From assembly GCA_903864375.1 (NCBI GenBank), contig CAIPFS010000418.1:1-5874 (forward strand): a stretch of DNA of 5,874 bases, given 5' to 3'. Source of the stretch: an uncultured Verrucomicrobiota bacterium (GTDB lineage Bacteria; Verrucomicrobiota; Verrucomicrobiia; Limisphaerales; UBA9464). Each line of letters starts with the position of its first letter. Position 1 is the stretch's first letter. The position numbers and the translations under genes are program-made. This document shows, piece after piece, positions 1-4,900 of the stretch. The notes beneath the pieces are model-generated. The model did no database searches. It was not told where the DNA came from and saw only the letters and a list, made by a program, of their open reading frames with translations.

Positions 1-2
1 CC

Positions 3-1577
3 GATGGAAGTCCCCTGTCCGACGGAATTCATCTTCTGGATTACGATGAATTCAATCAGTTGACACGCATCACTTCCGGGACCTCCAACAAGGTGGAATT
101 CTTTTATGATGGATTGTTCCGTCGAAGAAAGAGCATCGAATCCTCCTGGGCCTCGGGCGCCGGCACCGTTCCCCTGGTTTCGGTCACCACCAACGGTGGA
201 CATCCCCGGAATGATTTCTCAGGCTGGGTTGGCTGCCAGTTCAGGGTCGGTGCATCTCCGCTGATCGTTTCCCATCTGGGTCGATATGTCCTCCCAGGCA
301 ATAGTGGCACCCATGCCCTCAAGCTCGTTCGATCCGACGGGACCGATTTTCCCGGAGCCTCGACTTTGCTGAATCTCTCCGGCCTTACACCCGGTCAGTT
401 TGGTTATGCTCCGCTGGTCAGTCCCGTCATTGTTGAGGCTAATACGGTCGTCTATTTAGTTTCCCAAGAGTCGGCCGGCGGTGATTCCTGGTTTGATTCC
501 AATGCCTTGATTACAACCACCGGAGCGGTGACCGCCTTGGGAGCCGCATCTGCCCCGCTCGGTTCCCGGGGTTTCACCTTGATCGGTGGAACCAATCAGA
601 CTTACGGCCCTCTGGATCTGAAGTATGGTGTTGGAGCGTGGAATATCACTGGGGAAACCCGATATTTGTACGATGGTCGGCTTGTGGTTCAGGAGCGGAA
701 TGGCCAGAACCTTCCGTCCGTCACCTATACCCGGGGTGTGGCTCTGCGCGGACGAGCAGACGGTTCCTTCGGAATTGGAGGGCTCCTGGCTCGAACGACC
801 CATGATGGATCGCTTCCCGTCCACGCCTATTATCACGCGGATGCCGTGGGAAACATCACCGCCATGGTCAGTGCGCAGGGAAACCTGCTCGCTCGATACC
901 GTTACGATCCTTTTGGCAATTTGACCACCAGGATGGGCCTTCTTGCCGACGCCAACGCCTATCGATTCTCCTCCCAGGAAATCCACCCCGGAACCGGCTT
1001 TTACTACTACGGATTCCGATTTTATGACCCGGCGTTCCAACGGTGGCTGACCCGGGATCCCGTCTACGAAGCCGGGGGATGGAATCTCTATCGATTTGTG
1101 AATAATGATCCGGTGAATCGAACCGATCTCCTTGGGCTGGCCGAGGATTCTGAGGGTGGAGATTCCGGCGACGCTACTAGTGCCAGTTGCGATCAATTGT
1201 TGCAGCGAATCCAGCAGTTGATTGCCCGCCAGGGAACACCCGAGGAGGGACTGACGGATGGTGTCCTGCTGGAAATTCTGATGGGTGAATGGCTGGATAA
1301 CTGCCGACAGCCCGACATCTATGAGACGGCCTCCGACGAGTGCCTCGAAAATCTCCCCGACTACGATCCTCCGCCTCACTCGGACAATCGGAGCGCCCAG
1401 CCGCCGAGTACCTTTTGTTCGCGGAACCCCGAAATCTGCATTGGAATCGGAGCCGGAATCATCGGGATCGGCGTCGGTGCCACCTGTGTCCTGCAACCGG
1501 AACTCTGCACCATTGCCATCCGGATCGGTATTGGCTGGGGCGGAAGTCTGATTCCTGGAATTAGAACCGCTTTCTAA
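3..1577 (+). CDS. RHS/YD-repeat protein with RHS-associated core, 5' partial
   Basis: The frame is open from the window edge (Y-D-E-F-N-Q-L at 42-62), so the TTG at 60 is not a real start and the N-terminus is missing. YD-type repeats are seen at 42-71, 93-137 (F-F-Y-D-G-L-F-R-R-R), 654-677 (R-Y-L-Y-D-G) and 825-920 (ending Y-R-Y-D-P-F-G-N). The RHS-associated core ends in R-W-L-T-R-D-P, N-L-Y-R-F-V-N-N-D-P and D-L-L-G-L (1125-1139). RHS proteins are large exported or surface proteins whose repeats form a beta-shell around a variable C-terminal tip, often a toxin. A domain of about 150 residues (183-629) interrupts the repeats. After the core come 145 unrecognised residues with seven cysteines and a Gly-rich hydrophobic end. 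TAA at 1575 is followed directly by in-frame TGA. RHS assignment is firm; a toxin role is unproven. Confidence 0.93.
   Translation, partial: DGSPLSDGIHLLDYDEFNQLTRITSGTSNKVEFFYDGLFRRRKSIESSWASGAGTVPLVSVTTNGGHPRNDFSGWVGCQFRVGASPLIVSHLGRYVLPGNSGTHALKLVRSDGTDFPGASTLLNLSGLTPGQFGYAPLVSPVIVEANTVVYLVSQESAGGDSWFDSNALITTTGAVTALGAASAPLGSRGFTLIGGTNQTYGPLDLKYGVGAWNITGETRYLYDGRLVVQERNGQNLPSVTYTRGVALRGRADGSFGIGGLLARTTHDGSLPVHAYYHADAVGNITAMVSAQGNLLARYRYDPFGNLTTRMGLLADANAYRFSSQEIHPGTGFYYYGFRFYDPAFQRWLTRDPVYEAGGWNLYRFVNNDPVNRTDLLGLAEDSEGGDSGDATSASCDQLLQRIQQLIARQGTPEEGLTDGVLLEILMGEWLDNCRQPDIYETASDECLENLPDYDPPPHSDNRSAQPPSTFCSRNPEICIGIGAGIIGIGVGATCVLQPELCTIAIRIGIGWGGSLIPGIRTAF
183..629 (+). other. Beta-rich domain inserted in the RHS repeats
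   Basis: This is about 149 residues within the RHS gene, between the Y-D-G-L-F-R-R-R repeat and the R-Y-L-Y-D-G repeat. It lacks YD repeats. It shows a pattern I associate with a recurrent extracellular beta-sandwich module: an early G-W-V-G-C-Q-F, then N-S-G-T-H-A-L-K-L-V, T-P-G-Q-F-G-Y-A-P-L, Y-L-V-S-Q-E-S-A-G-G-D-S-W-F-D (435-497 region) and a closing Y-G-P-L-D-L-K-Y. I cannot give it a family name. In ordinary RHS proteins the two flanking repeats are close together, so this reads as an insertion. A ligand-binding or adhesive role is only a guess. Confidence 0.6.
897..1139 (+). other. RHS-associated core domain
   Basis: This is the conserved 81-residue core marking the end of the RHS shell. 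It opens Y-R-Y-D-P-F-G-N, has F-Y-Y-Y-G-F-R-F-Y-D-P (997-1029) and R-W-L-T-R-D-P (1041-1061), and closes with N-L-Y-R-F-V-N-N-D-P and D-L-L-G-L. In polymorphic-toxin RHS proteins the closing motif is usually D-P-x-G-L and lies at or near the self-cleavage site. Here the Pro is replaced by Leu, so cleavage may differ. The variable tail starts at 1140. Confidence 0.9.
1140..1574 (+). other. Variable C-terminal tail of the RHS protein, function unknown
   Basis: This is 145 residues in three parts. First is an acidic Ser/Gly linker (E-D-S-E-G-G-D-S-G). Next is a likely helical segment (L-L-Q-R-I-Q-Q-L-I-A-R, then L-L-E-I-L-M-G-E-W-L-D-N-C) and a Pro-rich acidic linker. Last is a Gly-rich hydrophobic end (1434-1562) with alternating I-G-I-G-A-G-I-I-G-I-G-V-G and a second hydrophobic run after L-Q-P-E-L-C. 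Seven cysteines are present. The end could be one or two membrane-associated hairpin helices or a glycine-zipper. I recognise no toxin active site. Confidence 0.55.
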
Positions 1578-1888
1578 TGACATCTGTTATCGTGGCGGTG
1601 CGAGCGATCTGAGTGCGACCGGACGGTTGAGTAAAAGGGAATTCGACGCCTCCCGGTCGCGGATGTGCCGGGGCTCTGCATCGTCCACCTCCAGGGGGTC
1701 GGATACCGCAGAAGGAAGTGGATTTCTCCGGCCCTTACGATGATCTCCACCCAGACATTCCCATTCTTATGTTTCCTAGTCACAATAAGGTGGGTGTGCC
1801 GAAAGCCGGTGTCGTGTATTCGTGAGGGATGGATGGACGGTAATCTTTGGCTCGACTCCAAACGGATGAACGAGTATCGTTTAAGAAT
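1578..1888 (+). other. Intergenic gap of 311 bases
   Basis: No reading frame here looks like a protein family. The possible ORFs have unnatural composition, and the minus-strand one runs into the signal-peptide region of the downstream gene. The gap starts with an in-frame second stop (TGA 1578-1580). It holds one stem-loop (1615-1660). I see no convincing -35/-10 pair or T-tract terminator on either strand. TAATCT at 1841-1846 is at best a weak -10-like hexamer without a good partner. Any promoter for the downstream gene should lie here. Confidence 0.6.
1615..1660 (+). other. Stem-loop downstream of the RHS gene
   Basis: GCGACCGG (1615-1622) is exactly reverse-complementary to CCGGTCGC (1653-1660) across a 30-base loop. 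A further GGT/GCC pairing (1625-1627 with 1648-1650, one G-U) can extend the stem past a 2x2 internal loop. It lies 37 bases after the first stop codon. No run of T follows, so it is not a standard intrinsic terminator. It could stabilise the 3' end of the RHS transcript or be chance. Confidence 0.35.
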
Positions 1889-1981
1889 ATGGTGAGATTG
1901 ATGGGCGCTCTTCGTCGCTTCCCTGTCCGTGCCGCAGCCTTGGCCCTTGCCGCGACCATTTCCCGTTCCTTCCTGCAGGCG
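1889..1981 (+). other. Signal peptide
   Basis: The first 31 residues show a basic n-region (R9, R10, R14), a short Ala/Leu hydrophobic core (residues 15-24) and a likely signal peptidase I site F-L-Q-A before D-D-C. Starting at Met5 (1901) gives an equally good signal. The R-R pair lacks the rest of a twin-arginine motif, and C34 has no lipobox before it, so Sec export of a non-lipoprotein is the simplest reading. Confidence 0.75.
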
Positions 1982-4900
1982 GACGATTGTGCCGCGGTTC
2001 CCTCCGATCTGGTGGCCTGGTTCAAGGCGGAGGGAGATGGCCGAAGTCAAGTGGGCCTGATTTCAGCGATTCCCAATACCTATGTCACCTTTCAACCCGG
2101 CAAGGTGGGGCAGGCCTTTGTCTTTGACGGAGTTCATGGGTTGACAATCGCCGACAGCTCGGCGTTGTCGCTCCAGACATTGACCATGGAAGGTTGGATT
2201 CGACGCGCCAGTTCGGCGATCATTACCCAGACCGGAACCGGAGCGGGGGTCTTTCTGGGGGGCGGGGACCGCTCTGTCGCCTTTGGCATCACCGCGGCGG
2301 GCAATCTCTTCCTCAGCCAGGTCAATGCCTTGGCAAGCTATAGCGCTGGGACCATCACGGATACGGGTTGGCATCATGTGGCCGTCACCCGGAGGGGCAA
2401 TGCCGTTCAATTCTACATCGATGGCAAGAGTGCCGGTTCTGACTTCGGGTTCACGCCGACATTCTCGTATTCGGGAAGACTGGCAATCGGCCAGACGGGA
2501 GAAGTGGTCAACGGCCAGACCTACGGGTTTTTGGGATCGATCGACGAATTGTCGGTGTATGGGCGGGTACTGTCGGTTGATGAGATTTCCTCAGTCTATG
2601 CCAGCGGATCCAACGGTAAATGTCCGGGCGAATTTCATGATATCGGCTTTGTGAACGGGACCACCAGCTCGAGGGTGGCGGTGGGCGAGCCCCTGTGGAT
2701 GCAATTGGCGGTAACCAATAATGGGGCCTTTCTCGAGAAGAATGTTCAGGTTCAACTGTCCTTTCCCACCAACGGCTTCGCACTCCTCCCGGATGCGGGT
2801 TTGAATTGGGTGTCCAACAGCCCAGGCAGCGTGACCATCAACCTGGGAGATATTGGGAGCACCGAATCCCGGCTGGTTTCGTGGACGGAGGCGTCGCCGG
2901 TTGCCGGCGACTATCAGCTGGAGGCCCGGGTGACTCACGACGGCCCGGACAATTATGCCGCCAACGACGTGCAGGTGGTTTCCACCAGCGTTATCGATGA
3001 TTGCCTGCTGCTCCCCGCCGGGGCACTGAGTTGGTGGCGGGGAGAGCAATTGGCGGATGGTATCGCCATGGACGGCTTGCACCGGGATGACGGTCTGGTG
3101 GCCCAAACCGTGGCTCTGGTGCCAGGGATGGTCGGACAGGCCTTCCACTTTGATGGAAGCTCCTGGATTCAATTGCTTCACCCGGAAACACTCCCCGCTT
3201 CCACCTTCACGATTGAAGGCTGGATTCAACGGGATTCGACCGCCTCGGCGGGCCCCAACGGAGATGGGGTTGTTCTGGGAGGCGGGCTGGGTTCGTTTTC
3301 AATTGTCATCACCTCTGCGGGCAACCTCGCGGTCTCCCGGGTCCAGCAAACCACCAGCCTTTCCTCCATCACGGTCAATGATACCGGCTGGCATCATGTC
3401 GCTGTCACCGTCACCGATCAGTTCATGACGTTTTATCTGGACGGGATGCCCTCAGACCCAATTCCGTCGCAGGGACCCTTTGTCACGTCCACCCCAATGG
3501 CCATTGGGGCGCTGGGAGTGAGTGCCAATGGACTTCGTTATCCCTTCCAGGGGAGCGTGGACGAGTTGACCGTGTACTCCCGGGTTCTGGATCCGGCGGA
3601 GATTCTGGCCATCCGCCAGTCGGGAAAAAATGGGAAGTGCGCGAGCTCGTTGATCCTGAGCGCTACGATTCCTTCCTCCATCCGGGAGAACGACCCGTTC
3701 ACGGCCGTCTACCGGGTTAAAAATGATTCCGTTCGTTCGGCGCAGGACGTGGTCCTGACCACTGTCCTGCCGGACGGGCTTACGGTCGTCAGCTTGGTTT
3801 CCTCGCAAGGAACGACCGTTGTGACCCCCACGTCCCGAGTGACCACGCTGGGGACGCTTCCGGCGTCCGGCGAGGCCACGGTGACGATCGTAGGAAAATA
3901 CAATTCGACCGGGGTCATCCCACTTCAAAGCCAGGCGGGAGCCACGGGCTACGAAGCCGTGACCTCGGCGGGCAGCATCGAGGTCTATGGCCCATGTGTG
4001 CCGGCTCCCGATGGATTGGTCGCCTGGCTGCGGGGTGAAGGAAGCACTCGGGACGAACTGTCCCATCCCGTGACGGGCAACGGAATCCAGTACTCCGATG
4101 GCCGGGTCGGAAGCGCCTTCCTCTTTAGTGGGGGCTATTCCCTGGTCTTGAACGATTCCCCGGAATTCAATTCAAAATCATTGACCATCGAAACCTGGGT
4201 GTTGCCCACGGCCTTGGACGGTAACGTCAATACCTTTGTCATGAAGGCATCGGGGATATCCACCTCGGAGATTCAGTTTGGAATGGGGGTCAAAGGGCCG
4301 GTCTCCGTCCAGCCGACCGGGGTTCCGACGGGGAATGTGGTCTTCATCATCGAGGGCGTCACCGGCCTGCCGCACGATTTCGCCGACTGGACCGATGGAG
4401 CCGCATCCGTACCTCTGAATCAATGGAGCCACATCGCTTTGACGATTTCACCGACCAGCGTGTCGGTGTATGTCAATGGACAGATGACCCGGACGGTGGG
4501 TGGCCTCGGGGGAAGCCTGAATATCAATCACGGACCCCTCTATATTGGTTCGAGTTCGGCCCAATCGTTGGCGTTGTACCCGGCCGAGCGCTGGCTGGGT
4601 AAGCTGGATGAATTCACGGTTTACAATCGTAGCCTGGCAGCATCGGAGATCCTGACGCTTTTTTCCGCCCGTGCCGCTGGAAAGTGCGCGACGCCCTTTG
4701 CAGTCTCGATCGGTTCGCCGCCAGTGGACCAGACCGTGGTGGTGGGTGGGTCGGCGTCATTTTCAGTCACTGCCTACGGTTCGTCACCGTTCACTTATCA
4801 ATGGCTGTTCAATCAGACCCTCCTTCCGGGTGAGACCAACGCCCAACTGACACTTCCGACCACCGCCCGGTCCGATGCGGGCATCTATTCCGTTCAAGTT

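Noticed and set aside
60..62. TTG as start of the RHS gene
   Set aside because: The frame is open upstream to the window edge and the upstream residues (Y-D-E-F-N-Q-L) are typical YD-repeat sequence, so the gene begins outside the window.
25..101. Three GAATTC words close together near the left edge
   Set aside because: They fall in ordinary coding sequence at different codon phases, with no larger repeat around them.
456..1583. Long 375-codon minus-strand ORF opposite the RHS gene
   Set aside because: It lies fully antisense to a clearly recognisable RHS core, has low-complexity Gly/Ser/Arg composition and shows no family pattern; it is a shadow of codon bias.
1841..1846. TAATCT as a -10 promoter element
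   Set aside because: Poor match to consensus and no acceptable -35 partner at the right distance.
1665..1895. 76-codon + strand ORF in the gap
   Set aside because: No ribosome binding site or family pattern; it overruns the start of the downstream gene and its composition (many Arg, Trp, Cys, Met) is not like its neighbours.
1574..2050. Minus-strand ORF covering the intergenic gap
   Set aside because: It overlaps the signal-peptide and first LamG region of the large + strand gene, is rich in His/Arg/Ser in a shadow-like way, and has no recognisable motif.
2591..3229. 212-codon minus-strand ORF, and a similar one at 3452-4066
   Set aside because: Both are antisense to the continuous LamG/DUF11 frame, whose motifs are strong and periodic.
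3625..3630. A6 run (A-AAA-AAT in frame) as a possible slippery site
   Set aside because: The original frame continues with good domain sequence on both sides, and the alternative frames give no sensible protein.
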